NCBI RefSeq assembly: GCF_023015805.1
Contig: NZ_JALKBA010000012.1
Span: 1 to 64,000 of the forward strand
DNA: 64,000 nt
Source of the DNA: Cellulophaga sp. F20128
GTDB taxonomy: Bacteria; Bacteroidota; Bacteroidia; Flavobacteriales; Flavobacteriaceae
Direction of reading: 5' to 3'
The first letter of the stretch is position 1, and every line of letters begins with the position of its first letter. A program made the translations under genes and the position numbers. Of this stretch, positions 32,284 through 41,740 are shown one piece after another. The notes under the pieces were generated by a model. It saw nothing but the letters and a program-made list of their open reading frames with translations. It had not been told where the DNA came from and ran no database searches.

Positions 32284-34035
32284 ATGTCTTACGAAAGCAA
32301 TTACATCCTTGACAAACTACCAAAGCACCTGAAGCAGTATATTAAGGCGCAAAATTATGAGGATTACACCCCCATAAATCAGGCGGTTTGGCGGTATGTA
32401 ATGCGTAAAAATGTAGATTACCTCAGTAAGGTTGCCCACGTTTCTTATTTAGAGGGCTTAAAAAAAACAGGCATCTCTATTGAGCAGATTCCCAACATGT
32501 ATGGGATGAACCGTATTTTACAAGCTATTGGCTGGGCTGCTGTTGCGGTAGATGGTTTTATTCCGCCCTCTGCATTTATGGAATTCCAAGCCTATAACAT
32601 CTTGGTCATTGCTTCAGACATCAGACAACTAGAACATATAGAATATACCCCGGCTCCCGATATTATCCACGAAGGTGCTGGTCACGCCCCAATCATAGCA
32701 AATCCGGAATATGCAGAATACCTAAGGCGTTTTGGGGAAATTGGCTGCAAGGCCATCTCTAGCGGCAAGGATTATGAATTGTATGAGGCCGTAAGGCATT
32801 TGTCCATTATAAAAGAAGCGGCTGGCATTGATCAAAAAGAAATTGAGAGTGCCGAAAAACTGGTAGAAGATTTGCAAAATAATATGGGAGAACCCAGTGA
32901 AATGGCTTTGATTCGCAATTTACATTGGTGGACCGTAGAATACGGTTTAATTGGCAGTCTTGATAACCCTAAAATTTATGGAGCAGGATTACTCTCATCC
33001 ATTGGGGAGAGTGCTTGGTGCATGACAGATCAGGTAAAAAAACTAGCCTACTCTAGTGAGGCGGCACATACGTCTTTTGATATTACCAAACCACAACCAC
33101 AGTTGTTTGTTACCCCTGATTTCGCTTTCTTAAGTCAGGTTTTGGAAGAATTTGCCAATACCATGGCCTTACGTACCGGTGGCTTAGATGGGATTCAAAA
33201 GCTTATCACCTCCAAGGCATTGGGAACCGTAGAGCTCAGCACAGGATTACAAATATCTGGCATATTCGCTAGCGTAATCACATACAAAGGAAGGCCCGCC
33301 TACCTACAAACTACGGGGGAAACAGCATTATCTTACCGGGAAAAAGAATTGGTAGGCCATAGCACAAAACACCATGCCCATGGTTTTGGCTCGCCTATTG
33401 GCAAGCTTAAAGGCATTAATTTAGCCATAGAAGATATGAGTCCGCGCGACTTAAAAGCCTATAATATATTTGAATCTGAAAACGTTTCCTTGGAGTTTGA
33501 GGGAGGTATTACCGTTACTGGAGATATCGTTACGGGTACTCGCAACCTAAAAGGAGAAATTGTACTGATAACCTTTGATAATTGTACGGTAACCCATGGC
33601 GAAAAAATACTGTTTTCACCCCATTGGGGATTATACCACATGGCCGTTGGTGAACATATTGTCTCCGCTTTTAATGGCCCGGCAGATTTAAACAGTTTCA
33701 ACTTAATAACACATAGCATTACCGTAGCAACGATAAAACAAAAGCAAACGGAAGCAAACCACCAATTGGAGCTACTCTACAAGCAAATTCGTGAATTTAG
33801 GGAAGGAATAAATACCACCATTTCTAGAAATAAGGTTTTTCAAGAGCTTAAAAAGAAGTTTCCCACAGATTGGTTACTCGCCGTAGAATTGTATGAATTG
33901 GCAAAAACTAATGCTGATGACGATTTTGCCGAAGAAATCCTGACCCATCTCGAAACCGTAAAACAAAACAATCCTAGGCTGGGGCATTTGATTGATGATG
34001 GCATTGCCTTGGTGGCAAAGCACTTGGTCGTTTAA
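32284..34035 (+). CDS. Aromatic amino acid hydroxylase (phenylalanine 4-monooxygenase family), enlarged form
   Basis: 583 residues, about twice the size of the compact bacterial phenylalanine hydroxylase. The iron-binding facial triad is present: His129 and His134 in DIIHEGAGHAPII, and Glu219 in HWWTVEYGLIG. The pterin-dependent enzyme hydroxylates Phe to Tyr. The distance from the second His to the Glu is 85 residues rather than about 41, because of a helical insertion (about 180-205). There is also an extra domain of about 280 residues after the catalytic core that contains HSTKHHAHGFGSP. No N-terminal ACT domain is seen. Long forms like this are found in Bacteroidota; the function of the tail is not known to me. 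Confidence 0.88.
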   Translation: MSYESNYILDKLPKHLKQYIKAQNYEDYTPINQAVWRYVMRKNVDYLSKVAHVSYLEGLKKTGISIEQIPNMYGMNRILQAIGWAAVAVDGFIPPSAFMEFQAYNILVIASDIRQLEHIEYTPAPDIIHEGAGHAPIIANPEYAEYLRRFGEIGCKAISSGKDYELYEAVRHLSIIKEAAGIDQKEIESAEKLVEDLQNNMGEPSEMALIRNLHWWTVEYGLIGSLDNPKIYGAGLLSSIGESAWCMTDQVKKLAYSSEAAHTSFDITKPQPQLFVTPDFAFLSQVLEEFANTMALRTGGLDGIQKLITSKALGTVELSTGLQISGIFASVITYKGRPAYLQTTGETALSYREKELVGHSTKHHAHGFGSPIGKLKGINLAIEDMSPRDLKAYNIFESENVSLEFEGGITVTGDIVTGTRNLKGEIVLITFDNCTVTHGEKILFSPHWGLYHMAVGEHIVSAFNGPADLNSFNLITHSITVATIKQKQTEANHQLELLYKQIREFREGINTTISRNKVFQELKKKFPTDWLLAVELYELAKTNADDDFAEEILTHLETVKQNNPRLGHLIDDGIALVAKHLVV

Positions 34036-34170
34036 AAAGGTGTTGGGTTTTGGGTAAATGGTTGATGGATAAATACAAAAAAAACAGTGCTTAGTGAATG
34101 AAATTGGAGCATTTAAATAATCCCATGGGCTCTTTTTTATTAGAATCCAAGGAACATATAAGCACCAACG

Positions 34171-34797
34171 CTATTGCAGTTCCAATGCTTCCATCTGTTT
34201 AAAGTCCTCCAAACTCTCAATGGGTTTTTCCTCATACTGCAAGGTCCACCCCAGGGAATTGGTTAAAATATAAAACTTCGAAAGTTCGCTCATCAACCTA
34301 TTTTTTGCATTCTTCTTTAGGGAGGAAGCGGCTATCTTTTTTTGAAGCGAAGCCGTGACATTCTTCTTAATCTTATTGTAATCTTCTGCCCCAAACTCTG
34401 AAAAATAGTCGGCCGTAACATCATAATATTCAAAATCGGGATGCATCTGTATTTCAGGTTCTGGAATACTGAGTATGTGCAAAATTTTATGTTCTTCATC
34501 TACCTTAAAGACAATCTTCTCCAGATCATAAACCACATTTACATCGGCATTAACTACGACCAATGCCTTTTTTGAGGCGGTAAACAAACTCCCAAATACC
34601 AACTGTGAATCTCGGTAATTGTACACCTCTGCAAAATGACCTTCAGTAACAATCAGTTTGGAAACATTTTGTATTTGCTTCTGAATAAGCATGGAACTCT
34701 CTTGCAGTATACTTTTTTGTTCTTTTTTATCAGAACAGGTTTTAAACACCAATAGCGCAACCAATACAATGATAATACCGATAAGGATTCTCTTCAT
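34171..34797 (-). CDS. DUF4230 membrane-anchored protein
   Basis: 208 residues with one N-terminal membrane helix (ILIGIIIVLVALLVFKTC). The rest is an alpha/beta domain in the periplasm or cytoplasm. The pattern SKLIVTEGHFAEVYNY, then ALVVVNADVNVVYDLEKI, then VTASLQKKIAAS matches DUF4230. No catalytic residue is known. Last gene of the alaS-GSCFA-DUF4230 operon; its start lies 2 nt from the preceding stop. Confidence 0.85.
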   Translation of the reverse strand: MKRILIGIIIVLVALLVFKTCSDKKEQKSILQESSMLIQKQIQNVSKLIVTEGHFAEVYNYRDSQLVFGSLFTASKKALVVVNADVNVVYDLEKIVFKVDEEHKILHILSIPEPEIQMHPDFEYYDVTADYFSEFGAEDYNKIKKNVTASLQKKIAASSLKKNAKNRLMSELSKFYILTNSLGWTLQYEEKPIESLEDFKQMEALELQ

Positions 34798-34799
34798 AA

Positions 34800-35756
34800 T
34801 TAAAAGGTCATAAAAGGATATTCTTTTTGAAGATACGCAATTTTTTCTTCTAAGGCTTTTACAAACTTCTGATGGCTATCCGATGCTACATTAAAGGGTC
34901 TGTGTTGTAATCCTCTTTGTACAACCGCCACCTTCTCCATAGTTGTTCTAGCCCCCTCAGCGATCCAAACCGCTGCAAATTTCTCCCAAATATAATCCAC
35001 AGCCAAGGGGTTAGGGTGCAGCATATCGGTAGTGTAAAAACGATAATCGCGCAACTCATCCATCACAATTTCATAACTCGGAAAATAAGAAGCCACCGCT
35101 TTTATACGGTCTTTATTTAAAACGGTGTGGAGTGCTGTTATTAAGTGCGACTTACTCCTTTGGTTTTCTACAAAACCATCTTTTATATGGCGTACTGGCG
35201 AAACGGTAAAAATAAACTTAGCCTTAGTATTTACAGTCTGCACCAAAGCGATCATCTGTTCTATGCTCGCTTCAATTTCCGATACAGTTAGTATTTTTTT
35301 CGTGAATTCTTTTTGAGGTACCTTATGGCAATTGGCAACAATGCTATTTAAACGATTGTGCTGATACACCCAAGCCGTACCCAAGGTAATCACAATATGG
35401 GTTGCAACCTGCAACTGTTCTTGGGTTTGCGCTACCGCTTCCTTTAAATTCTGAAGCAATTGAACCTTAGAGGCAGCGCTTAGACTAGAATGTGCATTAA
35501 AACTATGCCAACGTTGCTCTAGTTCAAAAACATCCTTATCTGTATCTATTGTGCCTTGCACTGCATTTTCCAGTACGGTTTCAATGGCTTTGGGATGAAA
35601 CAATATCCCAAAAGGATTGGTGCCGGATTGAAACTTAAAACACGAAAATTTATCGCCTATATTTTCCGCAAAACAAGAACCCAAAAGGACTACCGTACTC
35701 TTATAATCAATCTGAAACGCAGACGCTTCCAATGGAATTTTAGTTTGCAGTTTCAT
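34800..35756 (-). CDS. GSCFA-domain protein (SGNH-like hydrolase)
   Basis: 318 residues. The family-defining LLGSCFAENIGDKF motif is at about residues 30-43. ITLGTAWVY and TVSPVRH segments and the final DMLHPNPLAVDYIWEKF follow the GSCFA layout, which resembles GDSL/SGNH hydrolases with Ser/Cys and His near the ends. There is no signal peptide, so it is likely cytoplasmic. Substrate is unknown. It lies 7 nt downstream of alaS. Confidence 0.9.
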   Translation of the reverse strand: MKLQTKIPLEASAFQIDYKSTVVLLGSCFAENIGDKFSCFKFQSGTNPFGILFHPKAIETVLENAVQGTIDTDKDVFELEQRWHSFNAHSSLSAASKVQLLQNLKEAVAQTQEQLQVATHIVITLGTAWVYQHNRLNSIVANCHKVPQKEFTKKILTVSEIEASIEQMIALVQTVNTKAKFIFTVSPVRHIKDGFVENQRSKSHLITALHTVLNKDRIKAVASYFPSYEIVMDELRDYRFYTTDMLHPNPLAVDYIWEKFAAVWIAEGARTTMEKVAVVQRGLQHRPFNVASDSHQKFVKALEEKIAYLQKEYPFMTF

Positions 35757-35763
35757 CTTCTGT

Positions 35764-38379
35764 TTATTTTATATAAGCCATTGCCTTTTCCAAAGCTTCT
35801 GGAATGCCCGCTGGGTTTTTACCCCCTGCTGTTGCAAAAAATGGCTGTCCGCCACCGCCACCTTGGATATACTTGCCCAATTCGCGAACAATAGTACCTG
35901 CATTTAAGCCTTTCTCTGCTGCCAACTCCTTGGAAATATAACAAGAGAGTGTGGCTTTGCCGTCGTTTTCTGCTGCAAAAAGCAAAAACATATCAGTAGT
36001 ATTGGCTCCCATTTCAAAAGACAAATCTTTTATTCCTGCAGGATCTAAATCTATTTTTTTTGCTAGAAACTGTACCCCATTTATGGCTGTTAGCTCCCCT
36101 AGCAAATCGCCTTTTAAGTTTTTAGCCTTGGCTTTTAGCAATTGCTCTACTTCTTTCTTTAGCTTGCTATTTTCTTCCTGCAAGGACAAGACAGCCTTTA
36201 CGGGATCTTTAGCATTGTTCAGCAGATCTTTTATCTCGTACAAACTGCGATTGTTATCAAAGTAAAAACCTTTGACTGCATCTGAGGTAATGGCTTCAAT
36301 TCTTCGTATTCCGGACGCCACAGCACCCTCAGATTTTATTTTAAAATGCCATATTTCGCCAGTGTTTTGTACATGAGTACCGCCACAGAGTTCTATAGAC
36401 TGTCCAAAGCGAATGGCACGTACAGCATCGCCATATTTTTCTCCAAACAGTGCCATTGCCCCTTCATCTAAGGCTTGTTGCATGGGGATGTTACGTTTTT
36501 CTTCTAGCGGCAAATTGCCTTCAATTCTAGCATTGACAAAATCTTCTACTTCCCGCAATTGGTCTGTTGTTAATTTGGCAAAGTGAGAAAAATCGAAGCG
36601 CAAATATTTAGAGTGTACCGCAGAACCTTTCTGTTCTACATGGGGTCCTAATATTTCACGTAATGCTTGGTGTAGCAAGTGGGTTGCCGTATGGTTACAG
36701 GCAGTTCTTTGACGTTGTTTTTTATCTACAACAGCCTTAAATGCATCCTTCGTATTGCGAGGTAAGTTCTTGGCTAAATGATAAATTTCATTGTTCTCTT
36801 TCTTGGTATCCAAGATATAAATTACATCGCCGTTTGAAGATTCCAAATATCCTTTATCCCCTACTTGTCCGCCTCCTTCTGGATAAAACGGAGTCATGTT
36901 AAATACAAGCTGATACTGCTCCCCTTCTTTTTTAGAAGTAACCTTTCTATACTTTACCAATCTTACATCGACCTCTAAAATATCATAGCCTACAAATTCT
37001 TGTTCCGCATCGTCTAGTAAAACCTCCCAGTCTTCCTTAGAAACTTCAGAAGCAGACCTAGATCGGTTCTTTTGCTCCTGCATGGCTTTTTCAAATCCGG
37101 CCTCATCCAAATCATAACCACGTTCACTTAAGATTAAGGCGGTTAAATCTATAGGAAAACCATAGGTATCGTACAATTCAAAAGCTTTTTTACCATTGAT
37201 TGTCTTGGTGGTTGCATTACTGATAACGCTATCTAACAACACCAAGCCTTGGTCTAAGGTCTTTAAAAAAGAATGCTCTTCTTCTTTTACTACATTTTCT
37301 ATCAGTTGCTTTTGTTCTTTCAATTCAGGGAAAGCATCGCCCATGGTCTTGGTTAATATTTGCACCAACCTGTACATAAAAGGCTCCTTGGTATCTAAAA
37401 AGGTAAATCCGTAACGAATGGCCCGTCTTAAAATTCGTCGTATCACATAGCCAGCACCTGTATTGCTCGGTAACTGTCCGTCTGCAATAGAAAAGGATAC
37501 GGCTCTAATATGATCTGCAATAACGCGAATTGCAATATTTGTCTCTTCGTTTTTATTGTAGGTAGCATTGGTAATGGTTTCTATCTCGCGAATAATGGGT
37601 GTAAAAACATCGGTATCGTAATTAGATTGCACTCCTTGTAACACCATACAAAGTCGCTCAAAGCCCATCCCAGTATCCACGTGTTTTGCCGGTAAGGATT
37701 CTAGATTTCCATTGGCTTTACGGTTGTACTGCATAAAAACCAAGTTCCAGATTTCTACCACCTGCGGATGATCCATATTGATCAGCGTTGCCCCAGAAAC
37801 TTTCTTTTTTTCTTCATCAGAACGGATATCCACATGTATTTCAGAACAAGGTCCGCAAGGTCCTTGATCTCCCATCTCCCAAAAGTTATCCTTTTTATTT
37901 CCAAAAAGTATCTGTGATTCTGGTACAATGTTTTTCCAAATATCCAAGGCTTCCTGATCCATACTCAGTTTATCCTTGTCCTCGCTGCCTTCAAAAACAG
38001 TGACATACAAGCTTTCTTTATCGATCTTAAGCACATCTACCAAAAGTTCCCATGCCCAAGCAATAGCCTCTTCTTTAAAATAATCGCCAAAACTCCAGTT
38101 CCCCAGCATCTCAAACATAGTATGGTGGTAGGTATCCTTACCCACTTCTTCCAAATCGTTATGTTTTCCACTTACTCTAAGGCACTTTTGGGAATCTGTA
38201 ACCCGATTGTTTTTTATTTCACTATTTCCAAGAAAGAATTCTTTAAACTGATTCATTCCTGCATTGGTAAACATTAAAGTAGGATCATCTTTAATAACCA
38301 TAGGGGCAGAAGCAACAATTTTATGGGATTTGTTCTTAAAAAATTCTAAAAATTGAGCTCTTATTTCTTGAGATTTCAT
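35764..38379 (-). CDS. alaS: Alanyl-tRNA synthetase
   Basis: 871 residues, normal length. The class II catalytic core (about 1-240, starting [20 protein letters not shown]) is followed by a tRNA-recognition domain. The editing domain carries the zinc ligands HTATHLLH (about 558) and [12 protein letters not shown] (about 664). A C-Ala domain with the glycine-rich [14 protein letters not shown] ends the protein. It charges tRNA-Ala in the cytoplasm and clears mischarged Ser and Gly. First gene of a minus-strand operon with GSCFA and DUF4230; divergent from the M23 peptidase. Confidence 0.97.
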   Translation of the reverse strand: MKSQEIRAQFLEFFKNKSHKIVASAPMVIKDDPTLMFTNAGMNQFKEFFLGNSEIKNNRVTDSQKCLRVSGKHNDLEEVGKDTYHHTMFEMLGNWSFGDYFKEEAIAWAWELLVDVLKIDKESLYVTVFEGSEDKDKLSMDQEALDIWKNIVPESQILFGNKKDNFWEMGDQGPCGPCSEIHVDIRSDEEKKKVSGATLINMDHPQVVEIWNLVFMQYNRKANGNLESLPAKHVDTGMGFERLCMVLQGVQSNYDTDVFTPIIREIETITNATYNKNEETNIAIRVIADHIRAVSFSIADGQLPSNTGAGYVIRRILRRAIRYGFTFLDTKEPFMYRLVQILTKTMGDAFPELKEQKQLIENVVKEEEHSFLKTLDQGLVLLDSVISNATTKTINGKKAFELYDTYGFPIDLTALILSERGYDLDEAGFEKAMQEQKNRSRSASEVSKEDWEVLLDDAEQEFVGYDILEVDVRLVKYRKVTSKKEGEQYQLVFNMTPFYPEGGGQVGDKGYLESSNGDVIYILDTKKENNEIYHLAKNLPRNTKDAFKAVVDKKQRQRTACNHTATHLLHQALREILGPHVEQKGSAVHSKYLRFDFSHFAKLTTDQLREVEDFVNARIEGNLPLEEKRNIPMQQALDEGAMALFGEKYGDAVRAIRFGQSIELCGGTHVQNTGEIWHFKIKSEGAVASGIRRIEAITSDAVKGFYFDNNRSLYEIKDLLNNAKDPVKAVLSLQEENSKLKKEVEQLLKAKAKNLKGDLLGELTAINGVQFLAKKIDLDPAGIKDLSFEMGANTTDMFLLFAAENDGKATLSCYISKELAAEKGLNAGTIVRELGKYIQGGGGGQPFFATAGGKNPAGIPEALEKAMAYIK

Positions 38380-38430
38380 AGTAAATTGGTAAGCTTTTAA
38401 TAAATTTAACTATTTCTGCAAAACAATTTT

Positions 38431-38438
38431 TATATTTG
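38431..38438 (+). promoter_or_regulatory. Candidate -7 box in the alaS/M23 divergent region
   Basis: TATATTTG matches TAnnTTTG, 46 nt before the M23 ATG, but lacks a well-placed TTG. A minus-strand TATTTTTG (complement of 38463-38470) is the only candidate for alaS and is also without a TTG. Confidence 0.3.
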
Positions 38439-38484
38439 TTTGTTTTGATACTATAGAAGTGCAAAAATAGGATAAATTCCCTTT

Positions 38485-39462
38485 ATGTCTAAAGTTAAAT
38501 ATTATTATGATCCAGACACTCTATCTTACAGAAAGGTAGAGTATAAAAAGTCTAAAAAATACAGGAATGTAGCCTTGCTTATTTTAGGGGCAGCCATCCT
38601 TGGTTTTTTAGGCCTTATCTTGCTTTTAAATACCAGTATTATAAATACACCCAAAGAACTATCCCTACAACGAGAATTACACAACTACGAGTTTCAGTTT
38701 GAGTTATTAAACAAAAAAATGGAACAAATGGAACATGTATTGGCCAATATCGAAGATCGAGACAACAATATTTACCGTTTGTATTTTGAGGCAAACCCTA
38801 TTCCTGAAGAACAACGGCATGCTGGTTTTGGCGGTATAAATCGCTATAACTCTTTAGAGGGGTTCAACAATTCTGAAATGATTATTGGCGCTACCCAACG
38901 CTTGGAGATTATCCAAAAACAAATGGTAATCCAATCCAAGTCTTTGGATGAAATAACAAAACTAGCGGAGGAAAAAGAAAAATTCTTAGAAGCCATCCCA
39001 GCGATACAGCCTATCGCCAATGAAGATTTAAAGCGCATGGCATCGGGATACGGTTGGCGTTCAGACCCATTTACCAAAGTGCGTAAAATGCATTGGGGAA
39101 TGGATTTTACAGCACCTAGGGGCACACCCATTTACGCTTCAGGCAATGGAACAGTTACCCGTGCCGACGCAAGTTCTACGGGTTACGGAAAGCACATCCG
39201 TATAGAACATGGCTACGGTTATCTTACGCTTTATGCACATTTAAGCAAGTACAATGTCACCAAAGGTCAAAAAGTAAATCGCGGTGACCTTATTGGCTTT
39301 GTAGGCAGCACAGGAAGATCTGAAGCCCCACATTTACATTATGAGGTATGGAAAGATGACGATCGAATTAACCCGATTAATTTCTATTACGGCAACCTTT
39401 CTGCTCTAGAGTTTGAAAATTTACTAAAACACGCATCACAAGAAAACCAATCATTGGATTAA
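38485..39462 (+). CDS. M23-family metallopeptidase, membrane-anchored
   Basis: 325 residues. A cytoplasmic N-terminus is followed by one membrane helix (VALLILGAAILGFLGLILLL, about 29-48) and a coiled-coil region (about 60-170). The LytM/M23 domain shows the zinc ligands HWGMDF and HLHYEV plus GWRSDPF and YAHLSKY. All catalytic residues appear intact, so it could cleave peptidoglycan crosslinks. A role in cell-shape or division is possible. The stop codon overlaps the start of the MerR gene by one base, so the two are translationally coupled. Confidence 0.92.
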   Translation: MSKVKYYYDPDTLSYRKVEYKKSKKYRNVALLILGAAILGFLGLILLLNTSIINTPKELSLQRELHNYEFQFELLNKKMEQMEHVLANIEDRDNNIYRLYFEANPIPEEQRHAGFGGINRYNSLEGFNNSEMIIGATQRLEIIQKQMVIQSKSLDEITKLAEEKEKFLEAIPAIQPIANEDLKRMASGYGWRSDPFTKVRKMHWGMDFTAPRGTPIYASGNGTVTRADASSTGYGKHIRIEHGYGYLTLYAHLSKYNVTKGQKVNRGDLIGFVGSTGRSEAPHLHYEVWKDDDRINPINFYYGNLSALEFENLLKHASQENQSLD

Positions 39463-39791
39463 TGCATATAGACCTTCCAGAAAAAAGATATTATGGTATT
39501 GGCGAAGTAGCCAAGGCATTTAACGTGAACACCTCGTTGATACGCTTTTGGGAAAAAGAATTTGATGTTTTAAAACCCAAAAAGAATGCGAAGGGCAACC
39601 GGAAATTTACGCCCCAAGACATTAAAAACCTGCAATTAATTTATCATTTGGTAAAAGAAAGAGGTTTTACGCTAGACGGTGCAAAAACGCATTTAAAAGA
39701 GGAGAAGCAAAAAACACTTACTAATTTTGATATCATTCAAAAACTAGAAAATGTAAAAACGGAACTCCAAAAAATAAAAGAACAACTCTAA
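39462..39791 (+). CDS. MerR-family transcriptional regulator, minimal form
   Basis: 109 residues. A winged helix-turn-helix of MerR type (YYGIGEVAKAFNVNTSLIRFWEKEF with the wing RKFTPQDIKNL) is followed by a dimerisation helix. No C-terminal effector domain or metal-binding Cys residues are present, as in the small flavobacterial MerR group linked to M23 peptidases. Targets are unknown. It lies in an operon between M23 and LemA. Confidence 0.9.
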   Translation: MHIDLPEKRYYGIGEVAKAFNVNTSLIRFWEKEFDVLKPKKNAKGNRKFTPQDIKNLQLIYHLVKERGFTLDGAKTHLKEEKQKTLTNFDIIQKLENVKTELQKIKEQL

Positions 39792-39826
39792 TTAACGCTA
39801 CAAACACAAATTAAACACACACTATT

Positions 39827-40429
39827 ATGAAAAAATGGTTACTTCCTATACTTATTATTGGCGGACTTGCGCTCCTGTTTGGCGCTTGGTACGTAAATAC
39901 AAACAATTCTTTGGTTGAAATGAAAGGCCAGGCTACCAAGCAATGGGCTAATGTAGAAAGCTCTTACCAACGTAGAAGCGATCTTATTGGCAACTTGGTA
40001 AAAACGGTACAAGGAGCGGCAGATTTTGAAAGAGGAACGCTTACCGATGTTATTGAAGCCAGAGCAAAAGCAACCGCAATTACTATAGACCCATCAAACA
40101 TAACACCAGCGCAATTGGAACAGTTTAATCAAGCGCAAAGTGGATTAAGTGGGGCACTTAGCAAACTATTAGTATCTGTAGAACGCTACCCAGAGCTAAA
40201 AGCCAATCAGAACTTCTTAGAACTACAATCGCAATTGGAAGGTACTGAAAATAGAATCAACGTAGAACGCAATAGGTTTAATGACCTGGCGGGGGAATAC
40301 AATATAAAAATTGCTAAAATACCGACCAATATCATTGCTAGTATTGCCAATTTTGATCCTTTGGCCTTGTTTTCTTCTAAGGCTGGGGCTGAAGATGCGC
40401 CAGACGTAAATTTTGAATTCAGCAACTAA
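39827..40429 (+). CDS. LemA family protein
   Basis: 200 residues. An N-terminal membrane helix (LLPILIIGGLALLFGAWYV) is followed by a long helical bundle. The core contains VEMKGQATKQWANVESSYQRRSDLIGNLV and LEGTENRINVERNRFNDL, both diagnostic of LemA. The function of the family is not settled. TPM-domain proteins follow at 3 nt, the usual LemA-TPM arrangement. Confidence 0.94.
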   Translation: MKKWLLPILIIGGLALLFGAWYVNTNNSLVEMKGQATKQWANVESSYQRRSDLIGNLVKTVQGAADFERGTLTDVIEARAKATAITIDPSNITPAQLEQFNQAQSGLSGALSKLLVSVERYPELKANQNFLELQSQLEGTENRINVERNRFNDLAGEYNIKIAKIPTNIIASIANFDPLALFSSKAGAEDAPDVNFEFSN

Positions 40430-40432
40430 ACT

Positions 40433-40870
40433 ATGTCAAAGGTTGAAGATTTTTTAAGTGCTAGCGAGGAGCAAGAGATTGTTGCAGCCATCCTAAAAGC
40501 AGAAAAAAATACTTCTGGTGAGATTCGGGTTCATATTGAATCCCAGAGTAAAATAGAACACTTTAAAAGGGCGCAAGCCGTTTTTCATTTGCTGAAAATG
40601 GACAATACCAAAGCAGAAAATGGAGTGTTGATCTATGTGGCTGTAGCAGACAAAAAGTTTGTCATCTATGGTGACAAAGGTATTGACAAGGTGGTGCCTC
40701 CCGGATTTTGGGATACCACCAAAGATACTATGCAAGCTGAATTTAAGGCGGGCAATTTTAAACAAGGAATTATTAATGGTGTCCTAATGGCGGGCAAGGA
40801 ACTGGAAACCCATTTCCCCTGGCTACACACTGACACCAATGAATTGAGCAATGAAATATCTAAAGGGTAG
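40433..40870 (+). CDS. TPM-domain protein without membrane anchor
   Basis: 145 residues with no signal peptide. The TPM fold is shown by GEIRVHIESQSK, then ENGVLIYVAVADKKFVIYGD and MQAEFKAGNFKQGIINGV. TPM domains (Psb32 and MOLO-1 relatives) are linked to acid phosphatase activity or membrane-protein assembly. Its last 20 nt overlap the next TPM gene in a different frame, suggesting coupling. Confidence 0.9.
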   Translation: MSKVEDFLSASEEQEIVAAILKAEKNTSGEIRVHIESQSKIEHFKRAQAVFHLLKMDNTKAENGVLIYVAVADKKFVIYGDKGIDKVVPPGFWDTTKDTMQAEFKAGNFKQGIINGVLMAGKELETHFPWLHTDTNELSNEISKG

Positions 40871-41666
40871 TATTTTTATAGGGTTGTTATGTTGTGTTAC
40901 ACTGAGCACAGCACAATACAACATCCCAGAAAAGCCTGCAATAGAAACAAGTGTCTACGATTATATTAAGCTATTATCAGCTACTGAAAAAACCACACTC
41001 GAACAAAAACTTATTCGGTATTCAGACAGTACTTCCACCCAAATTGTAGTGGCGATAATCGCGAACACTCAAGGCGAAGAAATAAAATATTTAGGCGCCC
41101 AATGGGGTCAAAAATGGGGTATTGGACAGGAAGGTAAAGACAATGGTATTTTAGTACTCCTAGCCAATGACGATCGGCAGATAGCCATCAATACGGGTTA
41201 TGGTGTTGAAGGGGGATTAACCGATGCCCTGTCTCGTAGAATTATTGAATCTGTGATTATTCCTCGCTTTAAACAAGGGGATTTCTACGGCGGACTCAGC
41301 AATGGATCTGATGCTATTTTTAAGGCATTAAACGGGGAGTTTACAGAAGACCGATCGTTTTCTGAAAATGACTTCTCTATAAAATCTCTCTTACCCTTCC
41401 TTATCTTTTTTGTCATTTTTCTTATCCTTTCCAATAGAAAGAATAGAAACGGTGATGGAAAGGGCGGCAATGGTGGAAAAAACAGTACTGGAATCGATTT
41501 ATTAGACATCATTATCCTAAGCAGCTTAGGACGTGGCGGATCATCTAGAGGTGGTGGTTTCGGCGGCGGCGGCTTTGGAGGCGGCGGCTTTGGAGGCGGT
41601 GGTGGCTTTGGAGGCGGATTTGGTGGTGGCGGCTTTGGCGGCGGCGGCGCTTCCGGAGGTTGGTAA
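40851..41666 (+). CDS. TPM-domain membrane protein with glycine-rich tail
   Basis: 271 residues. The signal peptide (LLCCVTLSTAQ) and TPM domain (about 28-165: QIVVAIIANTQGEE, DNGILVLLANDDRQIAINTGYG) are followed by a membrane helix (LLPFLIFFVIFLILS). The tail has about 50 residues composed almost only of Gly, Phe and Ser (GGFGGGG repeats). The topology puts the TPM domain outside and the tail in the cytoplasm. The Gly-rich tail is typical of TPM proteins. Ends at a strong terminator. Confidence 0.93.
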   Translation: MKYLKGSIFIGLLCCVTLSTAQYNIPEKPAIETSVYDYIKLLSATEKTTLEQKLIRYSDSTSTQIVVAIIANTQGEEIKYLGAQWGQKWGIGQEGKDNGILVLLANDDRQIAINTGYGVEGGLTDALSRRIIESVIIPRFKQGDFYGGLSNGSDAIFKALNGEFTEDRSFSENDFSIKSLLPFLIFFVIFLILSNRKNRNGDGKGGNGGKNSTGIDLLDIIILSSLGRGGSSRGGGFGGGGFGGGGFGGGGGFGGGFGGGGFGGGGASGGW

Positions 41667-41680
41667 TACGATAACACATA

Positions 41681-41724
41681 AAAAAACACCCTTGCTATTT
41701 TAAAATAGCAAGGGTGTTTTTTTT
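41681..41724. terminator. Bidirectional terminator between TPM gene and barrel receptor
   Basis: A 32-nt perfect palindrome of ACACCCTTGCTATTTT and its complement, flanked by an A-run on the left and a T-run on the right. It serves both converging genes. Confidence 0.93.
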
Positions 41725-41740
41725 AGCTCAAAAGTTACCT

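Noticed and set aside
41285-41689. Proline-rich open frame opposite the TPM gene
   Set aside because: It is the mirror of the glycine-rich tail and has no start context or signal of its own.
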